A stretch of DNA of 64,000 bases from Gracilimonas sp040882225 (GCA_040882225.1 JBBEBR010000022.1:496001-560000); one strand, 5' to 3'; shown: positions 50,559 through 60,185, counted from the first letter of the stretch. The notes: generated by a model from the letters alone, not told the origin. A program made the numbers and translations.

Positions 50559-51551
50559 ATGGAAGTAAAAAGAGCAAAAATTACAGCGGTAGGACATTAT
50601 CTGCCTGAAGATCGTGTGACCAACAAAGATCTTGAGAAACTGGTAGATACAAATGATGAATGGATTCGCTCACGAACGGGAATTGAAGAGCGAAGAGTTC
50701 TAAAAGATAAAGACAAGGCAACAGCCTTTATGGCTTCCAAAGCTGCCGAAGAAATTCTGCAAGAACGTGGAATTTCCGGAGATGAAATCGATCTTATAAT
50801 AGTAGCCACAGTAACTCCCGATTATCTTTTTCCGGCAACAGCTTGCCTGGTTCAAAAAAATATTGGTGCAACAAACGCCTTTGCTTTCGACTTATCGGCA
50901 GCCTGCTCGGGATTTTTATACGCACTAACCACCGGTTCTATGTTCATTGAATCTGGAAGAGCAAAAAAAGTGCTGGTAATCGGGGCAGACAAAATGAGTT
51001 CAATTTTGGATATGACCGATCGTACTACTTGTATTCTTTTTGGTGATGGTGCTGCCGCTGTGCTGCTGGAAGCATCGGAAGACGGAACCGGAATCATTGA
51101 TCACAAGCATTACACGGAAGGTGATTCTGAATGCAGTTTATATCAACCAGCGGGAGGGAGCATAAACCCCGCTACTGCTGAAACAGTTGAAAAGAAAATG
51201 CATTACCTGAAGCAAGATGGGAAAGCTGTGTTCAAGAAAGCAACTATGGGTATGGCCGATGTCTCACTTGAAATTATGCAGCGGAATAATCTTACAGCCG
51301 ACGATGTTGCGTGGCTGGTTCCTCACCAAGCCAATTTGAGAATTATCGATGCTACCGCACGTCGTATGGGGCTTTCCAATGAAAAAGTGATGATCAACAT
51401 CAACAAATACGGAAACACAACCGCGGCTACTATCCCACTCTGTTTATACGATTGGAAAGACAGATTAAATCATGGCGATAATATCATCTTAGCTGCTTTT
51501 GGCGGTGGTTTTACATGGGGAGCTGTGTATTTAACCTGGGGGATTAAGTAA
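50559..51551 (+). CDS. fabH: 3-oxoacyl-ACP synthase III (FabH)
   Basis: 330 residues. Condenses acetyl-CoA (or a branched primer) with malonyl-ACP to start fatty-acid synthesis. Catalytic Cys116 is in LSAACSGFLYAL; His and Asn are in VPHQANLRIIDA and NKYGNTTAATIPL. TNDEWIRSRTGIEERR near residues 32-46 and the C-terminal LAAFGGGFTWGAVYL are family signatures. The stop overlaps the fabD start by one base (TAATG). Confidence 0.97.
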   Translation: MEVKRAKITAVGHYLPEDRVTNKDLEKLVDTNDEWIRSRTGIEERRVLKDKDKATAFMASKAAEEILQERGISGDEIDLIIVATVTPDYLFPATACLVQKNIGATNAFAFDLSAACSGFLYALTTGSMFIESGRAKKVLVIGADKMSSILDMTDRTTCILFGDGAAAVLLEASEDGTGIIDHKHYTEGDSECSLYQPAGGSINPATAETVEKKMHYLKQDGKAVFKKATMGMADVSLEIMQRNNLTADDVAWLVPHQANLRIIDATARRMGLSNEKVMININKYGNTTAATIPLCLYDWKDRLNHGDNIILAAFGGGFTWGAVYLTWGIK

Positions 51552-52438
51552 TGAGTAAAGCGTATTTATTCCCAGGACAAGGCTCTCAATTTGTTGGGAT
51601 GGGAAAATCCTTATTCGACTCCAACTCTGAAGCGGCCGCGTATTTTGATGATGCAAATGAAGTTTTGGGATTTGACCTGAAACGAATAATGTTTGAAGGT
51701 CCCGAGGAAGAACTAAAGCAAACGGAATTCACTCAACCCGCAATTTTTGTCCATTCTGTTGCTCTTTTTAGTACACTTGATGCAAAACCCGACATGGTTG
51801 CCGGTCATAGTTTGGGGGAATTTTCCGCCTTGGTAGCTTGTGGAGCGGTTTCGTTTGAAGCGGCTCTGAAAATTGTTGGCAGAAGGGGAGAGTTGATGCA
51901 AGAAGCAGGCACTAAAAACCCTGGTACAATGGCTGCTGTAATCGGCATGGAAGATGATGCCGTTGAAGATATTTGTAAACAGGCATCAGAACAAACCGGC
52001 CGAGAAGTTGTTCCCGCAAATTATAACTGTCCGGGACAATTGGTTATTTCGGGTGATGCCACCTCGGTTCCAAAAGCGGTAGAACTGGCGAAAGAAAATG
52101 GCGCTCGTATGGCCATGCTGCTGCCCGTAAGCGGGGCATTTCATTCTTCTTTGATGCAACCCGCATATGATGGGTTGAAAAGCCAGCTCGAAAACCTGCC
52201 GATTAATTCCCCAAAGTGCCCGATATATAGTAACTTCACCGCCAAACCAACATCCGACACTGAAGAGATACGTTCTAATTTGTTAAATCAATTATTGAAT
52301 CCGGTTCGCTGGACTCAAACACTCATGAATATGCATGCGGATGGAGCTGATTCATTTGTGGAAGTGGGGCCGGGAAAAGTTTTACAGAGTTTGGTGAAAC
52401 GGACTTTAAAAGGTGTTGAAATATCAGGACATCAATAA
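51551..52438 (+). CDS. fabD: Malonyl-CoA:ACP transacylase (FabD)
   Basis: 295 residues. Moves malonyl from CoA to ACP. AYLFPGQGSQFVGMG at residues 4-18, GHSLGEFSALVA with catalytic Ser87, and the second active-site His in PVSGAFHSSLM. VEVGPGKVLQSLVKR ends the domain. Coupled to fabH by a 1-base overlap and 11 bases before fabG. Confidence 0.97.
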   Translation: MSKAYLFPGQGSQFVGMGKSLFDSNSEAAAYFDDANEVLGFDLKRIMFEGPEEELKQTEFTQPAIFVHSVALFSTLDAKPDMVAGHSLGEFSALVACGAVSFEAALKIVGRRGELMQEAGTKNPGTMAAVIGMEDDAVEDICKQASEQTGREVVPANYNCPGQLVISGDATSVPKAVELAKENGARMAMLLPVSGAFHSSLMQPAYDGLKSQLENLPINSPKCPIYSNFTAKPTSDTEEIRSNLLNQLLNPVRWTQTLMNMHADGADSFVEVGPGKVLQSLVKRTLKGVEISGHQ

Positions 52439-52449
52439 AAAAATAAAAA

Positions 52450-53199
52450 ATGAGCTTAACCTTAGAAGGAAAAACATGTTTAGTTACCGGCGGAAGTCGT
52501 GGAATTGGAAAAGCCATTGCGCTCAAACTTGCTGAATTTGGTGCAGATGTCGCAATTACATATGCCCGCTCAGCGGATGCCGCGAACGAGGTAAAATCAG
52601 CGATAGAAAAGCTTGGCAGAAAAGCAAAAGCCTTGCAGGCAGATGCTGTTGATTTCGCACGCACCGAAGAAGTTGTGAATGAAATCGTGAACGACTGGGG
52701 AAAGTTAGATGTAGTGGTGAACAACGCTGGAATAACCAAAGATAACCTGATTTTACGCATGAGTGAAGAGCAGTGGGATGATGTAATCACCACAAACCTG
52801 AAGAGCATCTTTAACTACTCAAAAGCTGCTGCCAAACCCATGATGCGAAACAGAGGCGGGTCTATTATCAACATTAGTTCGGTGGTAGGTATTTCTGGGA
52901 ATGCGGGACAAAGTAATTATGCGGCTTCCAAGGCAGGGATCATCGGCTTCACCAAATCTTACGCAAAAGAACTTGCTTCACGAAATATCAGGGCAAATGT
53001 AATTGCTCCGGGATATATTCTTACTGATATGACCGGACAGTTAGACGAAAAACTTTTAGAAGGAATTAAAGCGGAAACACCACTTGGCAGAGCCGGAGAT
53101 GCCGATGAAGTGGCGAACACAGTTGTGTTTCTTGCATCGGATATGAGTTCGTACATTACAGGAGAAACTATTAGAGTTGATGGTGGCATGGCAATGTAA
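52450..53199 (+). CDS. fabG: 3-oxoacyl-ACP reductase (FabG)
   Basis: 249 residues, NADPH-dependent SDR of the elongation cycle. TGGSRGIGKAIALKL at residues 13-27, NNAGITKDNLILRMSEEQWDDV, INISSVVG (Ser), YAASKAGIIGFTKS (Tyr, Lys) and the end GETIRVDGGMAM. The FabG-specific ITKDNLILRM block separates it from other SDRs such as the one in the uronate locus. It is followed by a 97-base gap before acpP, where a separate promoter may lie. Confidence 0.96.
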   Translation: MSLTLEGKTCLVTGGSRGIGKAIALKLAEFGADVAITYARSADAANEVKSAIEKLGRKAKALQADAVDFARTEEVVNEIVNDWGKLDVVVNNAGITKDNLILRMSEEQWDDVITTNLKSIFNYSKAAAKPMMRNRGGSIINISSVVGISGNAGQSNYAASKAGIIGFTKSYAKELASRNIRANVIAPGYILTDMTGQLDEKLLEGIKAETPLGRAGDADEVANTVVFLASDMSSYITGETIRVDGGMAM

Positions 53200-53296
53200 T
53201 TACATATGTTGCAGAAGCTTTCATGAATTTTTAAGTTCAAATCTCTTATTTTCTCAAAATATATAACTACCAACTAATCACTGAATAGGACGCAAA

Positions 53297-53536
53297 ATGT
53301 CACAAGACGTAGAATCAAAAGTAAAAAATATAATAATTGATAAATTGGGTGTAGATGAGGCAGAAGTAACTACTGACGCTAATTTCACTAACGATTTAGG
53401 TGCAGATTCTCTGGATACTGTTGAGCTTATCATGGAATTTGAAAAAGAATTCGACTTGAGCATATCTGACGAAGATGCCGAAAATATCGCAACTGTTGGA
53501 GACGCAGTAAGCTATCTTTCGGGAAAACTTTCCTAA
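53297..53536 (+). CDS. acpP: Acyl carrier protein
   Basis: 79 residues, very acidic. The phosphopantetheine attachment Ser38 lies in the LGADSLDTVELIM motif; EFEKEFDLSISDEDAENIATVGDAVSYL is the third-helix region. It carries the growing acyl chain between the Fab enzymes. Sits between fabG and fabF as in most bacteria. Confidence 0.98.
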   Translation: MSQDVESKVKNIIIDKLGVDEAEVTTDANFTNDLGADSLDTVELIMEFEKEFDLSISDEDAENIATVGDAVSYLSGKLS

Positions 53537-53557
53537 TAAACATTACAAAAATAAACT

Positions 53558-54802
53558 ATGAGCACTCGTAGAGTCGTTGTAACGGGTATCGGAGCTTTTA
53601 CCCCAATTGGGAAAAGCGCGCCTGATTTCTGGAACGGATTAGTTTCAGGTAAAAGCGGTGTTCGCATGCTCGAACATTTCGATACTACCGATTTTCCAAC
53701 TAAATTTGCTGCTCAAATTGAGGATTACGATCCCTCGAACCATTTTGATCGCAAAGAAGCCCGAAGATTAGATAAGGTTGCTCAATTTGGCCTTATTGCC
53801 TCAGAGGAAGCGATCAATGACAGTAAACTCGATCTTGATAAAATCAACAAAGATGAGGTTGCTGTTTTAGTGGGTACCGGAATCGGTGGAATGGAGACAT
53901 TCTATAATCAATCCATTTCTTTTCACGAGCACGGGCCAAGAGGGGTTTCTCCTTTCTTTATCCCGATGTTAATCCCGGATATCATCTCCGGACAGATTTC
54001 CATCAAATATGGATTTCGCGGCCCAAATTTTTGTGCGGTTTCAGCTTGCGCAACAGGTTCACATAATATTGGCCTTGCATACGACGCCATCAAAAATGGA
54101 CAAGCGGATATAGCTGTTGCCGGAGGAACAGAAGCACCTGTTACGAGGATTGGGATTTCCGGTTTTAACTCTATGAAGGCGATGTCTACCAGGAACGATT
54201 CTCCTGAAACAGCCTCCCGGCCTTTCGATAAAAACCGGGATGGATTTGTGTTAGGTGAAGGAGCCGGTATTTTTATTTTAGAGGAACTGGAATCTGCAAT
54301 AAACCGAGGCGCACGTATTTATGGCGAAATTGGTGGGTATGGATTTTCCGCTGATGCGTATCATATTACGGCACCCGATCCTGAAGGAAGCGGCGTAATG
54401 CTTGCCATGACAAAAGCCATGAAAGCAGCCGGTATAAAACCTACCGATGTAGATCATATCAACATGCATGGAACATCAACTCCTTTAGGCGATATCGCAG
54501 AAACCAATACTATCAAAAAAGTATTTGGGGACCATGCTTATAAAATTAACCTGAACTCCACAAAATCGATGCATGGGCATACTTTGGGAGCTGCAGGTGC
54601 AATTGAGTCTATCGCGGCGTTACTATCTATCTATCATGGAACCATTCCGCCAACCATCAACATCGAAGAACAAGATCCGGAATGCGACCTTAACTATACG
54701 GCCAATGAAGCTGTTGTTCGTGATGTCGAATACGCATTAAATAATGCCTTTGGTTTTGGCGGCCATAATTCCACTTTAGTATTCAAAAAATACAGAGAGT
54801 GA
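53558..54802 (+). CDS. fabF: 3-oxoacyl-ACP synthase II (FabF)
   Basis: 414 residues. Elongating condensing enzyme; the catalytic Cys164 is in AVSACATGSHNIG, with two histidines in INMHGTSTPLGD and KSMHGHTLGAAGAIES. RRVVVTGIGAFTPIG opens the protein and ALNNAFGFGGHNSTLVF closes it. It follows acpP by 21 bases. The stop overlaps the upstream-possible GTG start of rnc. Confidence 0.97.
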   Translation: MSTRRVVVTGIGAFTPIGKSAPDFWNGLVSGKSGVRMLEHFDTTDFPTKFAAQIEDYDPSNHFDRKEARRLDKVAQFGLIASEEAINDSKLDLDKINKDEVAVLVGTGIGGMETFYNQSISFHEHGPRGVSPFFIPMLIPDIISGQISIKYGFRGPNFCAVSACATGSHNIGLAYDAIKNGQADIAVAGGTEAPVTRIGISGFNSMKAMSTRNDSPETASRPFDKNRDGFVLGEGAGIFILEELESAINRGARIYGEIGGYGFSADAYHITAPDPEGSGVMLAMTKAMKAAGIKPTDVDHINMHGTSTPLGDIAETNTIKKVFGDHAYKINLNSTKSMHGHTLGAAGAIESIAALLSIYHGTIPPTINIEEQDPECDLNYTANEAVVRDVEYALNNAFGFGGHNSTLVFKKYRE

Positions 54803-54807
54803 TTTAT

Positions 54808-55548
54808 ATGCCGCAGTGGTTCAGATCATTTTTTGAAAAAAAAGCAGATCTTAATCCTGAACTCAAAAGCAGAATAGAAAATCTTGAAGGGATCGTTGGT
54901 TTCAATATCAGCGATCCTTCTTTATTTCTGAAAGCGCTTCGCCATCGGTCTACTGTTTCACAGGAACAATATCAAAGCTACGATTCTTACGAGCGCCTTG
55001 AATTTTTGGGTGATGCCGTTCTTGATTTAATAGCTGCCGAAATTCTGTTCAACGAATATCCCAAAAAAGACGAGGGATTTTTAACTAAGATTCGCGCAAA
55101 GCTTGTTAGGGGTGAAACTCTCTCCGAGTTATCGAAGAATCTTGGGTTAGAAGAGTTGATGGAATTGGGAGAACGCTCCGCCAGTAGTAAAGTGTCGAAG
55201 AATATTTTAGCCGATGCCTTCGAATCATTGATAGCTGCCATTTACATTACCAAAGGATATCTGCATGCTTACCAGTTTGTAGATGATGTGATAAAAAAGC
55301 ACTTGGTTTTGGATGAATTGGTAAAGGTAATGGACAATTATAAAAGCGCCTTATTAGAATACACCCAGGCAAAAAAATTACCACTTCCCAATTATATCTC
55401 AGTCACTGAATCCGGGCCGGGACATAATCGAACTTTTGAGGTGAAAGTAATGGTGGGGGAAAACGAATTGGGAAGAGGCAAAGGTAAAAGTAAAAAGAAA
55501 GCCGAACAGGAAGCGGCTAAAAAAGCTATCGAAGACTTAGATCTTTAA
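54808..55548 (+). CDS. rnc: Ribonuclease III
   Basis: 246 residues from the ATG at 54808; a GTG at 54799 overlapping the fabF stop would add three. Cleaves double-stranded RNA in rRNA and mRNA processing. The catalytic signature YERLEFLGDAVLDLIAAE is near residue 60 and the second acidic site is in KNILADAFESLIAAIYI. The double-stranded-RNA-binding domain occupies about residues 168-246 (KSALLEYTQAKKL ... KAEQEAAKKAIEDL). The fabF-rnc order is a common lipid-cluster ending. Confidence 0.96.
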   Translation: MPQWFRSFFEKKADLNPELKSRIENLEGIVGFNISDPSLFLKALRHRSTVSQEQYQSYDSYERLEFLGDAVLDLIAAEILFNEYPKKDEGFLTKIRAKLVRGETLSELSKNLGLEELMELGERSASSKVSKNILADAFESLIAAIYITKGYLHAYQFVDDVIKKHLVLDELVKVMDNYKSALLEYTQAKKLPLPNYISVTESGPGHNRTFEVKVMVGENELGRGKGKSKKKAEQEAAKKAIEDLDL

Positions 55549-55556
55549 GTGTTACT

Positions 55557-55600
55557 GCCAAAATTTGCGCCAAATTATTTATTCAAATTGGCATTCCTCT
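55557..55600 (+). terminator. Possible terminator after rnc
   Basis: TGCCAAAATTTG and CAAATTGGCA can pair with a two-base bulge. A T-rich tract ending in seven T follows at about 55604-55611. A weak intrinsic terminator is plausible ahead of mgtE. Confidence 0.3.
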
Positions 55601-55673
55601 ACTTGTTTTTTTACCGATTAAGCCCGATTCTTCGCCCTCATTAAAAGGCTTATCTTTCAAGCAAATCAACAAA

Positions 55674-57056
55674 ATGTTAGTCCAACTCATAAAACCGGAA
55701 TTCGAGGAGCTTATTGAAGCCAAGGATTGGGTTGGCTTGAAGGAAGTGCTGAATAATGTTCCTCCTGTAGATATTTCTGAGTTACTCATGGAGCTGCCAG
55801 GGGAGATTGCCGTGGTTGTTTTTCGGTTGCTCAAAAAACCGGTTGCCGCTGATGTTTTTGCTGACCTTCCTTCAGGAAAAGGAGTGGAACTGCTCGAGTT
55901 GTTCAATAAGCAGCAGCTGAGTGATGTGATGACTAACCTGGAGCCTGATGAACAAGTAGCACTTCTCGAAGAATTACCAGGCCATCTTACCCAGCGGGTA
56001 ATGAGTTCCATAAATCTGGAAGATCAAAAGCAGATTAAAAAACTGCTTGGCTATCCGGAAGAAAGTGTAGGCCGGTTGATGACGCCAAGGTACGTTCGCG
56101 TGAAGTCGGACTGGACCATTGAGCGAAGCATGAAACATATACGCAAATATGGCGAGATTGCGGAGACGCTCAACGTAATCTATGTGGTAGACGACAAAGA
56201 ATATTTGATTGACGACCTTCGAATTACTCGTCTCATTTTAGCTGAAATGGAAGATAAAATCAGTTCGCTGATGGATCATTCTTTTGAGGCCTTATCCGTT
56301 TATGACGATCAGGAGGAAGCGGTAAAAATGTTCGCCAAATATGACAGAGTTGCTCTTCCCGTGGTAGATTCGGATGGGGTGTTGGTGGGAATTGTTACCG
56401 TTGATGATATCATTGATGTAGCGGAAGAGGAGACAACCGAAGATATGCAGAAAATGGCCGGTATGGACGCTCTTGATGACTACTATTCACAGACTTCCAT
56501 ATTTGGAATGGTGAAAAAAAGAGTTCGGTGGCTTATTGTGCTGTTCATTGGGCAAATGCTCACCGTTACCGCAATGAGCGCTTATGAATCTGTCATAGCC
56601 GGAGCGGTACTTCTTTCAGTATTTATCCCAATGATTATTTCAAGTGGGGGAAATTCAGGCTCTCAGGCGGCTACACTTATTATTCGAGCACTTGCAACCG
56701 ATGATTTGAAATCTTCAGACTGGAAAGGAGTTCTTCGGAGAGAATTATATTCAGGTATTATGCTTGGCTTACTTATTGGTACTCTTGGGGTTGGGATGAC
56801 CATTTTTTGGGGAACGCTACAAGGGCAAATCATTGATACAGCTTTGGTTTTAACAGGGTGCACTATCGGCTTAAGCTTGTTGGGTGTTATTTTGTTTGGA
56901 AATTTAAGTGGTTCCATGTTGCCCTTTATTATGACAAAATTAAAATTAGATCCCGCCGTAACATCGGCTCCTTTTGTGGCAACTTTGGTAGATGTTACCG
57001 GTATAATCATTTACTTTACCCTCGCAACAATTTTGCTGCAAGGAATTTTACTTTAA
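55674..57056 (+). CDS. mgtE: Magnesium transporter MgtE
   Basis: 460 residues, standard length. The N-terminal helical superhelix domain (about 1-125, LMELPGEIAVVVFRLL...) is followed by two CBS domains (about 130-255, ESVGRLMTPRYVRVKSD..., VDSDGVLVGIVTVDDIIDVAEEE) that sense Mg. Five transmembrane helices close the protein, including the pore motif SSGGNSGSQAATLIIRALATDD. Inner-membrane gated Mg2+ channel. It stands alone between rnc and thyA. I looked for an Mg riboswitch in the 125-base upstream gap and saw only the possible terminator. Confidence 0.96.
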   Translation: MLVQLIKPEFEELIEAKDWVGLKEVLNNVPPVDISELLMELPGEIAVVVFRLLKKPVAADVFADLPSGKGVELLELFNKQQLSDVMTNLEPDEQVALLEELPGHLTQRVMSSINLEDQKQIKKLLGYPEESVGRLMTPRYVRVKSDWTIERSMKHIRKYGEIAETLNVIYVVDDKEYLIDDLRITRLILAEMEDKISSLMDHSFEALSVYDDQEEAVKMFAKYDRVALPVVDSDGVLVGIVTVDDIIDVAEEETTEDMQKMAGMDALDDYYSQTSIFGMVKKRVRWLIVLFIGQMLTVTAMSAYESVIAGAVLLSVFIPMIISSGGNSGSQAATLIIRALATDDLKSSDWKGVLRRELYSGIMLGLLIGTLGVGMTIFWGTLQGQIIDTALVLTGCTIGLSLLGVILFGNLSGSMLPFIMTKLKLDPAVTSAPFVATLVDVTGIIIYFTLATILLQGILL

Positions 57057-57074
57057 CAATAAACTGCCCTTTAG

Positions 57075-57923
57075 ATGAAAGCCTATCACGATCTTGTTAA
57101 AAGCGTGTTACAAAACGGAGTCCGAAAAGAAAATCGAACCGGCACTGATACCATATCAAATTTCGCGGAGCATTATAAAGTTGATCTTTCAGAAGGATTT
57201 CCATTACTCACCACCAAGAAGGTATATTTTCGATCGGTGATTCTGGAGATGCTCTGGTATTTACGGGGTGAAGATCACATTCGATGGCTCCGGGATGAAA
57301 ATGATTGCCATATCTGGGATGCCTGGGCTGCTGAAAGTGGACATGTTGGCCCCATTTACCCGGTTTTATGGAGGCGTTTTCCTTACTTCGAAAAAGAAAA
57401 TGTTCGGTTTGAAGGCAATGGCTCTGCTATTGATAAAGATCATTGGGTACAAAAAGAATTTGATCAGGTTCAACGAGCCATTGATATGCTCAAAACAAAT
57501 CCCAATAGCCGCAGAATTGTAGTAAGTGCCTGGCATCCGGGATTACTGGATGAAATGGCGCTTCCTCCTTGTCACCTGATGTATATTTTTAATGTCTCCG
57601 ATGGGAAGTTAAATTGCCACCTCACCCAACGTTCAGGAGATATCGCGCTGGGAATTCCTTTCAATCTTGCTTGCTATGCCGCGCTCACCATGGCAATTGC
57701 CCAGGAAGTGGGGCTGGAGCCAGGAATATTCGCTCACACCATTGTAGACGCACATATCTATGTAAATCATGTTGAGGGGCTGAAAGAACAGCTCACCAGA
57801 AAACCTAAAAAACTTCCAACTCTAAGTATTTCCAAAAAACCCGTTGACGAGCTAACATTCGATGATTTCCAGCTTCAAGATTACAATCCTGATCCGGTTA
57901 TTAAATTCGAGGTTGCGGTATGA
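57075..57923 (+). CDS. thyA: Thymidylate synthase
   Basis: 282 residues. Methylates dUMP to dTMP using methylene-tetrahydrofolate. RKENRTGTDTISNF opens the enzyme, the active-site Cys is in LPPCHLMYIFNV, RRIVVSAWHPG binds phosphate and LTQRSGDIALGIPFNLACYAAL follows. The C-terminal residues IKFEVAV end in hydrophobics, as required for closing of the site. It overlaps the folA start by 4 bases (ATGA): dihydrofolate made here is recycled by the next gene. Confidence 0.98.
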   Translation: MKAYHDLVKSVLQNGVRKENRTGTDTISNFAEHYKVDLSEGFPLLTTKKVYFRSVILEMLWYLRGEDHIRWLRDENDCHIWDAWAAESGHVGPIYPVLWRRFPYFEKENVRFEGNGSAIDKDHWVQKEFDQVQRAIDMLKTNPNSRRIVVSAWHPGLLDEMALPPCHLMYIFNVSDGKLNCHLTQRSGDIALGIPFNLACYAALTMAIAQEVGLEPGIFAHTIVDAHIYVNHVEGLKEQLTRKPKKLPTLSISKKPVDELTFDDFQLQDYNPDPVIKFEVAV

Positions 57924-58393
57924 CTATCATTTTGGTTGCGGCGCATGATCCGCATCTTGTAATAGGGAAAGACGGCGGTTTACCCTGGCGATATCCCGAA
58001 GACCTGAAGCATTTCAAGGAAACCACAATTGGTGGGACTGTTATAATGGGGCGGGGAGTTTTCGAGGAATTGAATGAAATTCCTTTACCAGAAAGAAGAA
58101 ACATCGTCCTTTCCACAACCAGAGATTATCAAAATGTGGATACTTTTGATTCCTTAGACAAAGCCTTAGCCTCCGTTAAGAAAGATGAAGTATACGTGAT
58201 TGGTGGAAGTGTACTTTATAGAGAAGCGCTGGATATTGCCGATAAGCTAATCATCACCGAAATAAAAAAGGAGTACGAGGGAGATACTTATTTTCCTGAA
58301 TATAGAGATAAAATTGGCCAAGAATGGAAGGAAGTCTCAAAAGAGGATGCCGGTGAACTTTCTTTCGTAGAGTACGACCGAATTGATCACTGA
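57920..58393 (+). CDS. folA: Dihydrofolate reductase
   Basis: 157 residues. NADPH-dependent reduction of dihydrofolate. VIGKDGGLPWRYPEDLKHFKETTIGGTVIMGRGVFEE holds the PW and the acidic residue of the site (Glu/Asp at about 28-30). VIGGSVLYREAL is the second cofactor motif. Translationally coupled to thyA. Convergent with the HD-domain gene 40 bases on; no terminator is clear. Confidence 0.95.
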   Translation: MTIILVAAHDPHLVIGKDGGLPWRYPEDLKHFKETTIGGTVIMGRGVFEELNEIPLPERRNIVLSTTRDYQNVDTFDSLDKALASVKKDEVYVIGGSVLYREALDIADKLIITEIKKEYEGDTYFPEYRDKIGQEWKEVSKEDAGELSFVEYDRIDH

Positions 58394-58432
58394 TATCCCT
58401 TGCCACTTTTCCTTTGTACCTGAACCTTGAGT

Positions 58433-59686
58433 CTAAATCTCAATTTCCTTCAGGTGCACACAATAGAACTTCACAACCGGTTCAGTTAAGGCAATTATAT
58501 TTTTTGTTTCTGCCGCCTTCGAAAATTCTACAGCTTTTTCATCATCTAAAATCCAGATACTTTCGTTTTTATATTTGTATGCCTCGGAATAACTCTGCTC
58601 AAAACTGAGGTAATGATTCAAAACCTCATCATCGTTTGGCAGGCCAAGTTTCTTCAGCGCTTTTTTTGTTTTCTGGATGATTTCATTCTGAAGCGATTGA
58701 GAGGGTTTTCGATCAAAAAAAGTAGTCCTGAAAAGATTTCGATTCAGAAAACGGTTGCAAAGGTCAGAGAGAATCTTATCGCCATTTTTCGCCCAGATTT
58801 TGATGCTTAGATAAACGTCATGGTCATCCATTTCTGTATAACGATTGATCATTTCTTTGGGAATCATCTTTTTTGCGGAAGGCTGATGAACCAGGAAATA
58901 TTCCAATGCAGATGATGCAAAATTTAGGTTCTGTTTATTGTTATCAACAAGCGTTCTTACTCGTTTGAAAATACTCCGTAGCAACGTATCAGCACTAAGA
59001 ACCGTTTTGTGTAAATACACCTGCATATACATCAGTCGGCGGGCAATGATGTAATTTTCCACCGCATAAATTCCTTTCTTTTCGATTACAATATTGCCGT
59101 TAAAAACCCGCATGGTTTTAAGAATTCGGTTTATGCCAACGGTGCCCTCCGAAACGCCGGTAAAAAAACTATCGCGCCGTAAATAATCGAGCCGATCTAA
59201 ATCCAGTTGCGAAGAAATTAGTTGATGCAGAAATTTCTTTTTGTATTGATTGGTGAAAATGGAAATAGCGGTATCTAATTTTCCACCAAATTCTTTATTC
59301 AGCTCTTTCATAATAGCCAAACTCATCATCTCGTGATCAAAATCTTTTACCAGCGAATGCTCTAACGTGTGGGAGAGAGGTCCGTGGCCGGCATCATGCA
59401 GTAAAATGGCGATCAATGTGCCTTCGTATTCTTTTTGGCTGATGGTTGTATCCTTTTCCCGAAGATTATTCAGTACTCGCTGGCCTAACTCGAGCGCACC
59501 CAGAGCATGTGAAAACCGGGAATGTTCTGCCGCAGGAAACACCAGATATCCTAAACCAAGCTGACGGATTCGACGCAACCGCTGTATGTAGGGGTGATCA
59601 ATGAGCTTCAGGATTATTCCTTTAGGAACGGTGATGAAGCCGTGAATAGGATCATTAAAAATTTTGTAGCGGGTACTTTTGTCCAT
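58433..59686 (-). CDS. HD-domain phosphohydrolase (dNTPase/YdhJ-like)
   Basis: 417 residues. The N-terminal YKIFNDPIHGFITVPKGIILKLIDHPYIQRLRRIRQLG block and the metal motif H60..H97-D98 (HSRFSHALG, LLHDAGHGPLSHTLEH) define the SAMHD1/dGTPase-like HD superfamily; DLDRLDYLRRDSFFTG near 163 gives the last Asp. Members hydrolyse dNTPs or related phosphates; the real substrate is unknown here. No extra domain is seen. It is a single gene on the minus strand with A/T-rich element B upstream (59694-59743). Confidence 0.9.
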   Translation of the reverse strand: MDKSTRYKIFNDPIHGFITVPKGIILKLIDHPYIQRLRRIRQLGLGYLVFPAAEHSRFSHALGALELGQRVLNNLREKDTTISQKEYEGTLIAILLHDAGHGPLSHTLEHSLVKDFDHEMMSLAIMKELNKEFGGKLDTAISIFTNQYKKKFLHQLISSQLDLDRLDYLRRDSFFTGVSEGTVGINRILKTMRVFNGNIVIEKKGIYAVENYIIARRLMYMQVYLHKTVLSADTLLRSIFKRVRTLVDNNKQNLNFASSALEYFLVHQPSAKKMIPKEMINRYTEMDDHDVYLSIKIWAKNGDKILSDLCNRFLNRNLFRTTFFDRKPSQSLQNEIIQKTKKALKKLGLPNDDEVLNHYLSFEQSYSEAYKYKNESIWILDDEKAVEFSKAAETKNIIALTEPVVKFYCVHLKEIEI

Positions 59687-59693
59687 TTCTTGG

Positions 59694-59743
59694 ATTAAAA
59701 ATTAAAAATGTAAGATTCAAGATTATGTTAGCTCAATCTTGAA
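59694..59743 (-). terminator. Hairpin terminator after the thioesterase gene, A/T-rich repeat copy B
   Basis: TTCAAGATT (59716-59724) and AATCTTGAA (59735-59743) pair perfectly over a 10-base loop; reading minus, T-rich sequence follows. One arm overlaps the last codons of the thioesterase gene. The outer part (GGATTAAAAATTAAAAATG) resembles the inverse of the element at 41031-41108. Confidence 0.55.
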
Positions 59744-60185
59744 CTTTGAATTTCATCCGATGCAGATTTTCTATCTCAGGCAGTCGGGTTGGCTTTTGCT
59801 TTTTGATATCAAACCAAACACCAACCGAATCCCCAATTCCTAAAAGCTTTTTCGATTTTTTGTCGTATAAAGCTTGAACTGCCTGAATACTTGAGTTTCC
59901 AACATCACCAATACCCGTGCCCACCAAAACCGTTGATGGAAACTTGATTTGATTCAAGTACTCGATAGTTATTTTCACCAGAACGAATGTTTTCCCTTCG
60001 GCAAACTGTGACTGCATTTTCCCGGTTTCACCCAAAAACTGAATTCGGGCTTCTTCAAAATAAGTATTAAAAAGGGCATTATTAACATGATTCAGTGGAT
60101 CAAGATCACGAAAACGAACGGGTATCTCCATCCAATGATAAAAAGTATCGGGATTGTAGTCGGGTCGAAACATGTGGTGTATCAT
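59733..60185 (-). CDS. Acyl-CoA thioesterase (hot-dog fold, 4HBT family)
   Basis: 150 residues. The motif VRFRDLDPLNHVNNALFNTYFEEARIQF near residues 23-50 carries the catalytic Asp and the HVNN core typical of 4-hydroxybenzoyl-CoA thioesterase-like enzymes. KITIEYLNQIKFPSTVLVGTGI and the rest complete one hot-dog domain. Substrate is unknown; such proteins hydrolyse medium to long acyl-CoA or acyl-ACP. Single gene, divergent from the M42 peptidase across a 197-base gap in which I see no further feature. Confidence 0.9.
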   Translation of the reverse strand: MIHHMFRPDYNPDTFYHWMEIPVRFRDLDPLNHVNNALFNTYFEEARIQFLGETGKMQSQFAEGKTFVLVKITIEYLNQIKFPSTVLVGTGIGDVGNSSIQAVQALYDKKSKKLLGIGDSVGVWFDIKKQKPTRLPEIENLHRMKFKVQD

